A stretch of 64,000 bases of DNA from Flavivirga spongiicola (GTDB lineage: Bacteria > Bacteroidota > Bacteroidia > Flavobacteriales > Flavobacteriaceae). The stretch's first letter is position 1. Each line of letters starts with the position of its first letter. Under the pieces are notes generated by a model that had not been told where the DNA came from, searched no databases, and saw nothing but the letters and a program-made list of their open reading frames with translations. Positions 26,597 through 35,058 of the stretch are shown piece after piece. The position numbers and the translations under genes are program-made. The stretch covers positions 779,001 to 843,000 of the forward strand of contig NZ_JAUOEO010000001.1 in NCBI RefSeq assembly GCF_030540825.1, given 5' to 3'.

Positions 26597-29545
26597 TTAT
26601 ACAGTATCTTCATTTTCTAAAAAATCAGATAATGCCTTTCTTAAAATACTAACAGGGTGCTCTGTAGTACGTTTTGTCCCATCAAACACCTGATGTCTAC
26701 AACTGGTCCCTGAAGCAGCTATTATTGTTGATGCTTTCATATTTCTAATTTTAGGAAACAAAGTGTCCTCCCCAACTTGCATGCTAACCTTGTAATGTTC
26801 TTTTTCATAACCAAAGGATCCTGCCATGCCACAACAACCTGAATTTATAATACTTACGGAATAATTTTTTGGAAGATTTAGCATATAAAAAGTGGGTTCT
26901 GTTCCGCTTAATGCTTTCTGATGGCAATGTCCGTGAATTTTTATCTCTAATGTTTTTTTTGTGAATTGGTTTTCTGTAATGTTCCCATTTAATATTTCGT
27001 TCTTGATAAATTCTTCAATAGTGAATGTGTTTTTCGAAATATGCTTAGCAGCTTCTTTATTATCAGCCAAACGCAAATATTCATCTCTAAAAGATAAAAT
27101 GGCTGATGGTTCGATGCCTACTAAAGGAATTTCATCTGAAATTAAATTATTAAAGATTGAGATATTTTTATTCGCAATGGCTTTTGCTTCGTCTAAAAAT
27201 CCTTTGGACAAATAGCTTCTTCCACTTTCTTCATGGTCAACAATATGTACTTTATACCCTAACCAAGTTAGTAATTCAAAAGTATCAATTCCAATTTGAA
27301 CATCGTAATAATTCGTAAATTCATCTACAAACAAATAAATGGCTCCTTTATCTGATACTTTATTAGTAAGCTTATTAAAGTTGTTTTTATGCCATTTCCT
27401 AAATGTTTTTGTGAACAATTTTGGAATACTTCTTTTCCGTGCGACTCCTAACACTTCTTTTACTAAATAGGTGTTTAAAAGAGCGTTAGTTAAACCAGGA
27501 AAGATACTTCCTATTCTATTGTACTTCACATTATTTGCCAACATTTTAGTCCTAAAAGATGGCGGATTCTCTTTTTGATATTGATATAAAAACTCCGCTT
27601 TAAAACTAGCTACATCAACATTACTTGGGCATTCACTAGCACAAGCTTTACAGCTCAGACATAAGTCAAACACGGCTTTCAACGCTTTGTGGTTGAACTT
27701 ATTTTCTTTATCTGAGTTTGTTAAAAATTCACGTAACGTATTGGCCCTAGCCCTTGTGGTATCTTTTTCATTTCGAGTAGCTCGATAACTTGGACACATG
27801 GTACCACCTGCTGATGGTGGTTTCCGGCAATCGCCAGAGCCATTACATTTCTCTGATGCCCTTAAAATTCCCAACGAATCCGAAAAGTCTAATAAAGTAT
27901 CAACTTCTGGTTCCTTTCTATCAATTTCATAGCGCAATGATTGATCCATAGGGTAAGCATCAACAATTTTCCCTTTATTAAATACATTATTAGGGTCAAA
28001 AGTATATTTTATCCGTCTTAATAATTCATAATTTTTTTCACCAATCATAAGTGGTAAAAACTCACCACGCACAATGCCATCGCCATGCTCCCCACTAAAA
28101 GAACCTTTATACTTTTTAACAAGTTTTGCCGTTTCAGTAGTAATTTTTCTAAACAGCTCTACCTCTTTAGATTCTTTTAAATTCAATATAGGTCTTAAAT
28201 GAATTTCGCCCGCTCCGGCATGAGCATAATAAACCGCTTTTTGCTTATAACCATCCATCATTTCAGTAAATTCAGATATGTAAGCAGGTAAATCTTTTAA
28301 ATCTACAGCCGTATCTTCAATACAGGCAACAGCCTTCGCATCTCCAATGATATTTCCTAATAAACCTAAACCAGCTTTTCGTAATTCTATAATCTTTTTT
28401 ATATCTTGATTATATAGTTTTGGAAATGCATATCCATAGTTATATTGCTTTAAATCCCTAATTAAATTAGAAGCTAATTCATCCGTTTTGGCTGCTGATT
28501 CTGCTCTAATCTCTAGCATCAAAATAGCTTCTGGATCACCTTCAATAAAAAATCTGTTTTTTGACTGTTCTCTATTATTTTTAGTACAGTCCAGAATGGT
28601 TTTATCTAATAATTCACAAGAATATAGATTATGCTTCATTGCAATAACAGTGGCTTCTAAACTCTCCTGAATACTATTAAAATGAGCAACAACAAACACT
28701 TCTTCTTTTGGCGGTAAGTCATCCAATTGCAATTTTATTGCTGTTGAAAAAGCCAGTGTGCCTTCACTTCCACAAAGTAGTTTGGCTATATTTATGTTTT
28801 CAACGAATCCACCGGATATGTTATCATCTAAAAAGGCATCAACAGCATATCCTGTGTTTCTTCTATGGATTGATTTTTTTGGGAATTTTTTATGTATTTC
28901 CGCTTGAACATCTTGTTTTGATAATTCATTAAAAAGCGTCTTATAAATAGCATTTTCCAGATCTGATCCCGATTGTTTCTTTTCGAACGCTTCAACTGTT
29001 AAAGAATTAAATATGACTTCAGATCCATCGGATAATAATGTTTCAAGTTCCAGTACTTTATCTCTCGTAATACCATACTGAATAGATGTTGAACCAGAAG
29101 AATTATTACCAACCATTCCTCCTATCATACACCGATTACTGGTAGATGTATTTGGAGAAAAGAACAATCCGTAAGGCTCTAAAAAAACATTCAATTCGTC
29201 TCTAACAATACCAGGTTCCACAATAATAGTTTTCTCTTTTTCATTGAATTCTATTATTTTCGTGAAATGTTTTGACACATCAACCACAATACCCTCTCCA
29301 ACACATTGCCCCGCCAAGGATGTACCAGCTGTTCTAGGTATAAGTGTTATATTTTGTTCATTAGCATAAAAGATTAAACTCTTTATATCATCTTTGTCTT
29401 TTGGGTAAGCTACCGCTAGCGGGATTTTACGGTAAACGGAAGCATCAGTGGCATAAATTCTCTTATGTAATTCATCAAAAAAAAGGTCTCCTTTTAGCTT
29501 TTTAGAAAGTGCTTTTAAACTTTTTTTAGTTTTCATTTCTGGCAT
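26597..29545 (-). CDS. FAD and Fe-S dehydrogenase, D-2-hydroxyglutarate/D-lactate dehydrogenase type
   Basis: A 982-residue enzyme with a VAO-type FAD domain (PRTAGTSLAGQCVG and GNNSSGSTSIQYG, about residues 40-250), an FAD-oxidase C-terminal domain (to about 545), a CNGSGDCRK segment (about 567), a 4Fe-4S motif CLSCKACASECPS (about 628-640) and a C-terminal CCG domain (GCCGMAGSFG, about 903). This is the layout of E. coli YdiJ, which acts on D-2-hydroxyglutarate, and of related D-lactate dehydrogenases. I favour D-2-hydroxyglutarate because of the DUF1338 gene 3 kb upstream, whose family makes that compound. The FAD and iron-sulfur domains are complete. Confidence 0.85.
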   Translation of the reverse strand: MPEMKTKKSLKALSKKLKGDLFFDELHKRIYATDASVYRKIPLAVAYPKDKDDIKSLIFYANEQNITLIPRTAGTSLAGQCVGEGIVVDVSKHFTKIIEFNEKEKTIIVEPGIVRDELNVFLEPYGLFFSPNTSTSNRCMIGGMVGNNSSGSTSIQYGITRDKVLELETLLSDGSEVIFNSLTVEAFEKKQSGSDLENAIYKTLFNELSKQDVQAEIHKKFPKKSIHRRNTGYAVDAFLDDNISGGFVENINIAKLLCGSEGTLAFSTAIKLQLDDLPPKEEVFVVAHFNSIQESLEATVIAMKHNLYSCELLDKTILDCTKNNREQSKNRFFIEGDPEAILMLEIRAESAAKTDELASNLIRDLKQYNYGYAFPKLYNQDIKKIIELRKAGLGLLGNIIGDAKAVACIEDTAVDLKDLPAYISEFTEMMDGYKQKAVYYAHAGAGEIHLRPILNLKESKEVELFRKITTETAKLVKKYKGSFSGEHGDGIVRGEFLPLMIGEKNYELLRRIKYTFDPNNVFNKGKIVDAYPMDQSLRYEIDRKEPEVDTLLDFSDSLGILRASEKCNGSGDCRKPPSAGGTMCPSYRATRNEKDTTRARANTLREFLTNSDKENKFNHKALKAVFDLCLSCKACASECPSNVDVASFKAEFLYQYQKENPPSFRTKMLANNVKYNRIGSIFPGLTNALLNTYLVKEVLGVARKRSIPKLFTKTFRKWHKNNFNKLTNKVSDKGAIYLFVDEFTNYYDVQIGIDTFELLTWLGYKVHIVDHEESGRSYLSKGFLDEAKAIANKNISIFNNLISDEIPLVGIEPSAILSFRDEYLRLADNKEAAKHISKNTFTIEEFIKNEILNGNITENQFTKKTLEIKIHGHCHQKALSGTEPTFYMLNLPKNYSVSIINSGCCGMAGSFGYEKEHYKVSMQVGEDTLFPKIRNMKASTIIAASGTSCRHQVFDGTKRTTEHPVSILRKALSDFLENEDTV

Positions 29546-29581
29546 GTTAACCTGTAGTTTTTTGTTACTTCTTAGCTCTAA

Positions 29582-31267
29582 TTAAATATTTTCTAAAAAA
29601 CCGGAAAGACTTTCTTTGCTTTCTAAATTTAATTTCTTTCTAAGGCGATGCCTCCCTATTTCAACTGAATTTAAAGAGAGGTTATTAATACTAGCTATTT
29701 CTTTAGAACTCAATTTAAGTTTAACTTGTACTGCCAATTGCACTTCCTTGTCGGTTAGATTTGGGTGTTTTTCCTTAATTCTAAACAAAAAATCACTTTG
29801 TAAAGTTTCCACATTAGCATGAAATTTTTGAATATCTTCATTAAAGTTAAATTTAAATGTATATTCCTTTATTAGTAAAGCTATATCTTTTTTTAGCTTA
29901 TTAACATCAGTAAATTCTAAACTCTTAAAAGATTTAGTAAGATCTTTATATATTGATGTTCTTTGAGAAATAAACAAAGCCAAATTGGTTAGTTCCTTCA
30001 TGCGGTACTCTAATTTATGCTCAAGATTTTCTTTTAACAGCGATTGTGTTTTAAATTTTTCTTCAGATAACTTCTCATTTTGCTTAAAAATGGCTTTCTT
30101 CTTTTTTATATTATTCCACAGAGATACAATAATAAGAATTCCTATTATTGCTAATAATATTGAAACAACCATCAATCCCTGCCTTTTTTCTCTTTCTAAA
30201 TTTTTTTGTTGTTCTAATAGTTTTATTTCAGACTCTCTTCTTTCCGCTTCATCAAGAATTCTCATCTCTGTTAATTTCCGGCTTTTATCATTCGAAAAAA
30301 TACTGCTTTTAAGTTCTTCATATTTTTTATAGTTATTAAAAGCTTCTTTATAATTTCCTAAGGCTAAAAAATAATCGGATCTAATTCTATAATTCTCTAC
30401 AATCCATTCTATATTATCCTTTAGCTTTTCCATAGTCAATCTGGATTCGTTCAAAAGCTTATAGCATGTGTCGTATTTTTCTAGCTTTAAATTTACTATG
30501 GCTAACTCATTTAAAGTTTCAACTTTACTTTGATCATCTTTAATTTTATTTGAAATTTCTAATGAGGATTCTAAAAGTTCTTTTGCAGCATCTAACTCAT
30601 TGATTTTACGATGACAAATCCCCATATTTTTCATGGTTTCAGAAATTCTATCTTCGTTATTAAAAGCTTTCTTTAACTCTAAAGATTTTCTAAAAAATGA
30701 AAGTGCCAAATTACAATCTCCTTGTTGCGCATGAATGAGCCCAATACTATTATAACTATAAGCAATGCGTTGTTTATCTCCAATTTCTTCATGGATTAAT
30801 AGTACTTCTTTATGATAATCTAACGCTTTATCAAAATACCCAATATCATAGTAAAGCCACCCAATGGTGCGCAATGTATATGCCAAATCATATTTGTTTC
30901 CAATAGTTTTTCTGATCTCTAAAGATTGCAAACCATAACGCAATGCTTTGTCATATAAATCGCTAACCAAATACCCTTGACATAGATTAATCAAAGCAAA
31001 ACCTTCTTGTTCTTTATTGTCAAATTCCTGAGATAACCGTAATGCTTCAGTCCCATATTCAATTGTTTTATCAGGGTTTATAAACCAGTAACCTTGAGCA
31101 ATCTCATTTAATAGCTTTAATCGTTCTTCACCCATCGATTCAGGTAAAACAATGAGCAAACTATCAAGTTTCAATTGAGAATCATTTGGGTTTTCGTCCC
31201 AAACATCTATTTGTGAATAGGATATTAAACTTATAAAGACTGTAAATAATGCTAGCTTTTTTTTCAT
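29582..31267 (-). CDS. Membrane TPR protein with LuxR-type DNA-binding domain
   Basis: Signal peptide (residues 1-19), then about seven tetratricopeptide repeats (IGWLYYDIGYFDKALDYHKEVL and NSIGLIHAQQGDCNLALSFFRK are clear copies), a coiled coil (KLLEQQKNLEREKRQ), one membrane segment (MVVSILLAIIGILIIVSLW, about 357-380), a second coiled coil and a C-terminal LuxR/GerE helix-turn-helix (NLTDKEVQLAVQVKLKLSSKEIASINNLSLNSVEIGRHRLRKKL). The architecture predicts periplasmic sensing and cytoplasmic DNA binding. It is 36 bp upstream of the dehydrogenase gene and on its strand, so it may control it. The target is inferred. Confidence 0.85.
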   Translation of the reverse strand: MKKKLALFTVFISLISYSQIDVWDENPNDSQLKLDSLLIVLPESMGEERLKLLNEIAQGYWFINPDKTIEYGTEALRLSQEFDNKEQEGFALINLCQGYLVSDLYDKALRYGLQSLEIRKTIGNKYDLAYTLRTIGWLYYDIGYFDKALDYHKEVLLIHEEIGDKQRIAYSYNSIGLIHAQQGDCNLALSFFRKSLELKKAFNNEDRISETMKNMGICHRKINELDAAKELLESSLEISNKIKDDQSKVETLNELAIVNLKLEKYDTCYKLLNESRLTMEKLKDNIEWIVENYRIRSDYFLALGNYKEAFNNYKKYEELKSSIFSNDKSRKLTEMRILDEAERRESEIKLLEQQKNLEREKRQGLMVVSILLAIIGILIIVSLWNNIKKKKAIFKQNEKLSEEKFKTQSLLKENLEHKLEYRMKELTNLALFISQRTSIYKDLTKSFKSLEFTDVNKLKKDIALLIKEYTFKFNFNEDIQKFHANVETLQSDFLFRIKEKHPNLTDKEVQLAVQVKLKLSSKEIASINNLSLNSVEIGRHRLRKKLNLESKESLSGFLENI

Positions 31268-31305
31268 GATAATTGTACTAATTATTTCTTCTTATCAATT
31301 GAAAT

Positions 31306-31455
31306 GGTTTAAACTTTTTTGATTGAAGCGAAAAATAGTAATTTTGTTCCCAAATGAAGGCTTTTTAGAGCTGCATAGTATCGCTACAGAGCAATAAAAA
31401 GACAAAATGTGGGAATAAAAGGACGTTTTGCGGCCAATTATAAAAAGTTTAAACC
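31306..31455. repeat. Nested palindromic element overlapping the LysR stop codon
   Basis: Perfect 14-bp arms (GGTTTAAACTTTTT at 31306-31319, complement at 31442-31455) contain further nested arms: TTTTGTTCCCA with TGGGAATAAAA (31410-31420) and CTTTTTA (31361-31367) with TAAAAAG (31395-31401). The right arm carries the stop codon of the LysR gene (31449-31451). The element fills nearly the whole gap between LysR and the TPR-LuxR gene. Confidence 0.7.
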
Positions 31456-32351
31456 TCTTCATTTAGAATATGCTTTAAAAAAGTTGTTAATATTGGGTTT
31501 TTATAATTTTTCTTCCAAACAGCAAACAGTTCTGTTTTTGATTTGGTTTCCCTTAACTCAATAAAGCGTATTTTATAATTATTTTCATCCCGCAAAGAAT
31601 TTGGAATTATTGATAAACCCATACCATTTTCAACCAATTTAAATATGGTGGCTCCATGAATTGCTCTATGAGAAATTTTCGGACTAAAATTATACTCCGA
31701 ACATAAATTTAATATCTGCTGAAAGTACATCGGACTACTTTCATTTGGATACAAAATAAAAGATTCATCTGCACATTGGCCAATATTAATAAAGTTGTTT
31801 TTGTTTATTGAATGACCTTCTGGTAATACTAACGAGAAATTCTCTGCGTAAACAGATTTTATATTCATTTCGGAAGACACTTTGTTAGACCTCATAAATC
31901 CGATATCAATATTATCTTGTTCCACAGCCTGTAATTGATCTGAATTAGTAAGTTCTTCCAAAGACAAACCTACTTTGGAATAATCATTTGTAAAGTGCTT
32001 AATAATTGGTGGTAAGTAATGCTTCATTGCTGAACCAACAAAACCAATTTTAAGCTGTCCTCTATCTCCATCTAAGGTCTGTTGCCATCGCTCCATTGAC
32101 TTATCTAAATAGCTGATGATTCCCTGTGCTTCTTTAAAAAAAGAAATTCCAGCAGTGCTTAATGACACTTTTCGATTGGTTCTATCAAATAATTTAACAC
32201 CTAATATAGACTCTAACAGACTTATTTGTTGACTAAGTGCGGACTGAGATATAAACACCTTAGAAGCCGCTTTTCTAAAATGTAATGTTTCAGCCAAAAC
32301 CAAAAAGTAACGAATATGTCGAATCTCTAATTGATTTGTTTTACTTATCAT
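31449..32351 (-). CDS. LysR-family transcriptional regulator
   Basis: A winged helix-turn-helix N-terminus (RHIRYFLVLAETLHFRKAASKVFISQSALSQQISLLESILGVKLFDR) is followed by a LysR substrate-binding domain (about residues 90-295, starting GQLKIGFVGSAMKHYLP). It is divergently transcribed from the DUF1338 gene with a 100-bp shared region, the usual arrangement for a LysR protein and its target, so it probably controls the DUF1338-ALDH operon. The inducer is unknown; an intermediate of lysine or 2-aminoadipate breakdown is my guess. The final codons lie within the right arm of a palindromic repeat. Confidence 0.92.
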   Translation of the reverse strand: MISKTNQLEIRHIRYFLVLAETLHFRKAASKVFISQSALSQQISLLESILGVKLFDRTNRKVSLSTAGISFFKEAQGIISYLDKSMERWQQTLDGDRGQLKIGFVGSAMKHYLPPIIKHFTNDYSKVGLSLEELTNSDQLQAVEQDNIDIGFMRSNKVSSEMNIKSVYAENFSLVLPEGHSINKNNFINIGQCADESFILYPNESSPMYFQQILNLCSEYNFSPKISHRAIHGATIFKLVENGMGLSIIPNSLRDENNYKIRFIELRETKSKTELFAVWKKNYKNPILTTFLKHILNEEV

Positions 32352-32357
32352 TTGATA

Positions 32358-32373
32358 ATTAATAAAAATTAAT
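32358..32373. promoter_or_regulatory. Candidate LysR-type operator
   Basis: ATTAAT-AAAA-ATTAAT forms a 16-bp dyad with a T-N11-A spacing, the classical LysR box form. It lies 7 bp upstream of the LysR start codon and 79 bp before the DUF1338 start, inside the divergent control region 32352-32451. Given the AT-richness this could be chance. Confidence 0.3.
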
Positions 32374-32451
32374 GCTACTCAAAATTACTTTTATATTTAC
32401 ACAAATAAAAAATTTCTTTAAAAAAATTAGTTAAAAACTAATAAATCAGTC

Positions 32452-33360
32452 ATGAGTAATAATAATCAAAACGCTTTAGAAAAGATTTTAGAATGCTTAT
32501 TAACTCCATACAAAGAGCGTGTATCGGATGTATCTAAAATAGTAACAGCCATGTTAAACGAAGGCATTATTGATGATGAAAATGATATTGCAAATGATCA
32601 TATAGCTTTCAGAACTTTGGGGGTTGAAAATTTGGGTATTGCATCTTTTGAAAAGATATTTTTACATTATGGTTATAAGAAAAAAGATTTTTATCATTTT
32701 GAAAACAAAAAACTTAATGCATATTGGTATGCGCCTCCTTCAGAAAAATATCCAAGAATTTTTATAAGCGAACTTAGAGTTTGGGATTTATCTAAAGAAG
32801 TTCAAGATATTATTTATAAATATACTGAGTCCATTGTATCCGATCCTATAGATGCACTAAACCTAGATGACGTTGATGACATTGCTGCTTTTTTAACTAA
32901 TCCTTTATGGTGTTTACCTTCTCTTGAAAACTACACAACGCTTTTAAATGAAAGCGAATATGCAGCCTGGGTGATATACAATCGCTACTACCTCAACCAC
33001 TATACCATAAGTGTACATGACCTCCCAAGTGGATTTAACACGATTGAAGCGTTTAATGACTTTATTGAAGGGATTGGTATCACATTAAACACATCTGGAG
33101 GTAAGATTAAAACCAGTTCGGATGGGTTATTAAAACAAAGTAGCACCGTTGCAAAAATGATTAGAGCTGAGTTTTTGGATAATAAAAAAATGGATATAGC
33201 TGGAAGCTATGTTGAATTTGCAGAGCGTAAATTACTTCCAAATAGTAATGTTTCTTTAAATGATAAAATCAGTAACGCATATAGAAGAGATGGTTTTGAG
33301 ACTTCTAATGCCGATAAAATTTTCGAAAGCACTTATACAGAACAAACTATTTTAAGATAA
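32452..33360 (+). CDS. DUF1338 protein, probable 2-oxoadipate dioxygenase/decarboxylase
   Basis: A 302-residue DUF1338-family protein. The conserved N-terminal segment NDHIAFRTLG supplies the first metal-binding His (His51), and further residues include RIFISELRVWDLS and HYTISVHDLPSGFNTIEAFNDF. Characterised members such as HglS of Pseudomonas putida are non-heme iron enzymes that turn 2-oxoadipate into D-2-hydroxyglutarate with loss of CO2; plant relatives exist. The context supports this: an aminoadipate semialdehyde dehydrogenase starts 4 bp downstream, and a D-2-hydroxyglutarate-type dehydrogenase is nearby. The protein is shorter than HglS itself (about 450 residues), so activity needs testing. 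Confidence 0.82.
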   Translation: MSNNNQNALEKILECLLTPYKERVSDVSKIVTAMLNEGIIDDENDIANDHIAFRTLGVENLGIASFEKIFLHYGYKKKDFYHFENKKLNAYWYAPPSEKYPRIFISELRVWDLSKEVQDIIYKYTESIVSDPIDALNLDDVDDIAAFLTNPLWCLPSLENYTTLLNESEYAAWVIYNRYYLNHYTISVHDLPSGFNTIEAFNDFIEGIGITLNTSGGKIKTSSDGLLKQSSTVAKMIRAEFLDNKKMDIAGSYVEFAERKLLPNSNVSLNDKISNAYRRDGFETSNADKIFESTYTEQTILR

Positions 33361-33364
33361 GATA

Positions 33365-34894
33365 ATGAAAGATTTATTAAAGGCATTCGATCTTAGTACA
33401 CCCTATTATAATATTAGTACTGGTCAAGAAAATTGGGTTGGAAATAGTAAAAAAATTATTGATATTAAATCTCCCGTAAATAATGATTGCATAGGCACCA
33501 TCCAACTTGCAGATAACCATAGTTATAAAGTTGTTGTTTCTAAAGCAAAAGAAGCATTTCCTATATGGAAGTCCATGCCAGCTCCACAACGTGGAGACAT
33601 TGTAAGACAGTTTGGCGATGCACTTAGAAAAGAAAAGGAAAACCTAGCAAAACTTGTAAGCTACGAAATGGGCAAAAGCTTACAAGAAGGCTATGGAGAG
33701 GTTCAAGAAATGATAGACATTTGTGATTTTGCTGTTGGTCTTTCCCGGCAACTTTATGGGCTTCAAATGCATTCTGAAAGACCAAATCACAGAATGTTTG
33801 AACAATGGCATCCGCTTGGTATTGTAGGCATTATTTCCGCTTTTAATTTTCCTGTAGCTGTTTGGGCCTGGAATGCTACATTAGCATGGATTTGTGGAAA
33901 CGTATGTGTGTGGAAACCTTCGGAAAAAACACCCTTTTCAGCTATGGCATGTCAAGAAATTTTCAAGAAAATACTAAAGCAAAATGCATTGCCCGAAGGC
34001 ATCTCTAACATAATAATTGGGGATAGTGACATAGGTAAGCTTATGGCTTCAGATTACGATATAGCATTAATTTCTGCTACAGGATCAACTAAAATGGGTA
34101 AAAGTGTTTCCCAAACTGTTGGAAAACGATTAGGAAAATCAATCCTTGAATTAGGTGGCAACAACGCGATCATTGTAACTCAAGAGGCAGATCTGGATAT
34201 TGCAGTTCCGGCCATTGTATTTGGAGCTGTTGGTACAGCTGGTCAGCGATGTACCTCAACACGTCGTTTAATAGTTCATAAAAGTTGTTACCAAAATTTA
34301 TTAGATAAATTAATACATGCATATAAACAATTACGTATAGGGAATCCATTAAACGAAAAAAATCATGTTGGGCCATTAATAGATGTAGATGCTGTAAATG
34401 ACTACCTTAAAACCATAGAGGAAGCTCAAAAACAAGGCGGAAATTTAGTGTATGGTAATAACGTATTAAAAGGAGAGGCATTTAAATCCAACTGTTATGT
34501 GATGCCTACTATTATTGAAGCCCATTCTAATATGTCCATTGTTAGACATGAAACATTTGCTCCAATTCTTTATGTTTTTTCGTATGACACTTTAGATGAA
34601 GCCATTTTTATACAAAACAATGTTCCACAAGGTTTATCATCTTCTATTTTCACTCAAAATATGCAACAAGTAGAAACTTTTCTATCTAATTCAGGGTCAG
34701 ATTGCGGCATTGCCAATGTAAATATAGGAACATCTGGCGCAGAAATAGGAGGCGCTTTTGGTGGAGAAAAAGAAACTGGAGGCGGTAGAGAAAGTGGTTC
34801 TGATTCATGGAAAGCTTATATGAGAAGACAAACGTGCACCGTAAATTATGGGAAAAATGCTCATTTAGCACAAGGCATTGTATTTAACTTGTAA
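33365..34894 (+). CDS. ALDH7-type aldehyde dehydrogenase, probable L-aminoadipate-semialdehyde dehydrogenase
   Basis: A 509-residue aldehyde dehydrogenase with catalytic Cys296 (GQRCTSTRR) and general-base Glu262 (ILELGGNNA). The C-terminus carries the signature of ALDH7 (antiquitin): NIGTSGAEIGGAFGGEKETGGG, then GSDSWKAYMRRQTCTVNYG. ALDH7 members oxidise 2-aminoadipate 6-semialdehyde to 2-aminoadipate in lysine breakdown. It starts 4 bp after the DUF1338 gene and is probably co-transcribed. Betaine aldehyde and other aldehydes are also used by some family members, so the substrate is inferred from signature plus neighbours. Confidence 0.9.
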   Translation: MKDLLKAFDLSTPYYNISTGQENWVGNSKKIIDIKSPVNNDCIGTIQLADNHSYKVVVSKAKEAFPIWKSMPAPQRGDIVRQFGDALRKEKENLAKLVSYEMGKSLQEGYGEVQEMIDICDFAVGLSRQLYGLQMHSERPNHRMFEQWHPLGIVGIISAFNFPVAVWAWNATLAWICGNVCVWKPSEKTPFSAMACQEIFKKILKQNALPEGISNIIIGDSDIGKLMASDYDIALISATGSTKMGKSVSQTVGKRLGKSILELGGNNAIIVTQEADLDIAVPAIVFGAVGTAGQRCTSTRRLIVHKSCYQNLLDKLIHAYKQLRIGNPLNEKNHVGPLIDVDAVNDYLKTIEEAQKQGGNLVYGNNVLKGEAFKSNCYVMPTIIEAHSNMSIVRHETFAPILYVFSYDTLDEAIFIQNNVPQGLSSSIFTQNMQQVETFLSNSGSDCGIANVNIGTSGAEIGGAFGGEKETGGGRESGSDSWKAYMRRQTCTVNYGKNAHLAQGIVFNL

Positions 34895-35058
34895 TACTAA
34901 TTGAATTTCTTTTATTTTAGATTCTCAACTTTGTTATTAAAAAGGCTCAGTTTTAACAGTGAATTCTATAAATTTAATGCCTCACATCATTTAATTTAGA
35001 AAATAATTTTTATAATTTACTATTTTGAATATATAAGAACATTATTATTAAAAGATTA

